Part shown: piece by piece, positions 63,856 to 64,000 of the stretch
How the letters are laid out: every line of letters starts with the position of its first letter
Position numbering within the stretch: position 1 is the first letter of the stretch
Assembly (NCBI RefSeq): GCF_003841465.1
Contig: NZ_REFZ01000005.1
Span: forward strand, 248,001-312,000
DNA: 64,000 nt
Source of the DNA: Natrarchaeobius oligotrophus
GTDB lineage: Archaea; Halobacteriota; Halobacteria; Halobacteriales; Natrialbaceae
Reading direction: 5' to 3'
Notes under the pieces: generated by a model
Databases searched by the model: none
The model's input: only the letters and a program-made list of their open reading frames with translations
What the model was told of the DNA's origin: nothing
Made by a program: the position numbers and the translations under genes

Positions 63856-64000
63856 CAGTGACATCCTCCCCGCCGTGAACGGCGGGGCTTCCCTACAAAG
63901 GGAATCCAATCTGGCAGGTTTCAGTCCGAGTACGCCGCGAGCGTCATCTCCGAGGATTTCTCGCTCGTCTCGCGGTGGACTGTGGCGCTGTCACCGGCGC
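63856..64000 (-). mobile_element. IS200/IS605-type element right end, cut by window
   Basis: On the minus strand a perfect 8-bp hairpin CCCCGCCG-TGAA-CGGCGGGG (63868-63887) is followed by GAGGATGTCACTG, the type of right end that haloarchaeal IS200/IS605 elements carry. The coding part would lie to the right. The end is 6 bases after the HNH stop codon, so the element sits against the 3' end of that gene. The class call rests on the end structure only. Confidence 0.6.
63921..64000 (-). CDS. C-terminus of an edge-truncated ORF, possibly tnpB
   Basis: The minus-strand frame ends AGDSATVHRETSEKSSEM-TLAAYSD and stop, with normal codon use for the organism, 34 bases before the hairpin. The position just inside the element end is where TnpB coding ends in such elements. 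No motif of TnpB itself is in the window, so the identity is a guess. Confidence 0.35.
   Translation of the reverse strand, partial: AGDSATVHRETSEKSSEMTLAAYSD

Overview
The window is a haloarchaeal chromosome segment. GC is high and proteins are acidic and rich in Asp/Glu. Most signal peptides are twin-arginine lipoprotein signals, one protein carries a PGF-CTERM tail, and many start codons sit about 25-30 bases downstream of a TATA-like box, as in leaderless archaeal transcripts. PolD small subunit, Hef, archaeal PurO, AlaS and a LysW-type arginine pathway all fit Halobacteria. The overall look suggests a Natrialbaceae relative, which I cannot prove from sequence alone.

Layout. 0-12 kb: multi-PAS histidine kinase (cut by the left edge), HAD hydrolase, malate dehydrogenase, a secreted FG-GAP/ASPIC lipoprotein next to a vanadium-haloperoxidase-like Tat lipoprotein, SLOG protein, zinc-ribbon protein, PGF-CTERM surface protein, and a DCC + HTTM pair. 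12-28 kb: Hef, MacB-like ABC exporter, DUF5518 and AI-2E-family membrane proteins, thiamine-type solute-binding protein, tryptophanase, aspartate kinase, GNAT, PolD small subunit and signal peptidase I. 28-34 kb: siroheme nitrite/sulfite reductase overlapping an FrhB-like iron-sulfur flavoprotein, a short upstream ORF that ends on the reductase start, a methyltransferase-family membrane protein, and a Tat lipoprotein whose TATA box lies inside a perfect palindrome. 34-43 kb: a histidine-kinase-like protein without kinase residues, AlaS, a HicB-HicA module followed by an IS200/IS605-like end, an alpha/beta hydrolase without its nucleophile, a truncated AMP-ligase without its P-loop, and a glutamine amidotransferase. 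43-54 kb: threonine synthase and a minus-strand arginine cluster argG-argH-lysW-lysX-argC-argB-argD-lysK-argF, which encodes the full route from glutamate on the carrier LysW to argininosuccinate lyase. 54-64 kb: membrane-anchored winged-helix protein, small membrane and hypothetical proteins, XPD-like helicase, CysE, metallophosphoesterase, PurO, a double-HNH protein, and the end of an IS200/IS605-type element running off the right edge.

The strongest leads are the two-gene F420/ferredoxin-siroheme reductase pair with its leader ORF, the cluster of degenerate enzymes at 34-42 kb, the HicBA module with three identical 27-bp repeats and an IS-like end, and several exact palindromes placed at promoters or inside a gene. 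No rRNA, tRNA or CRISPR array was recognised.
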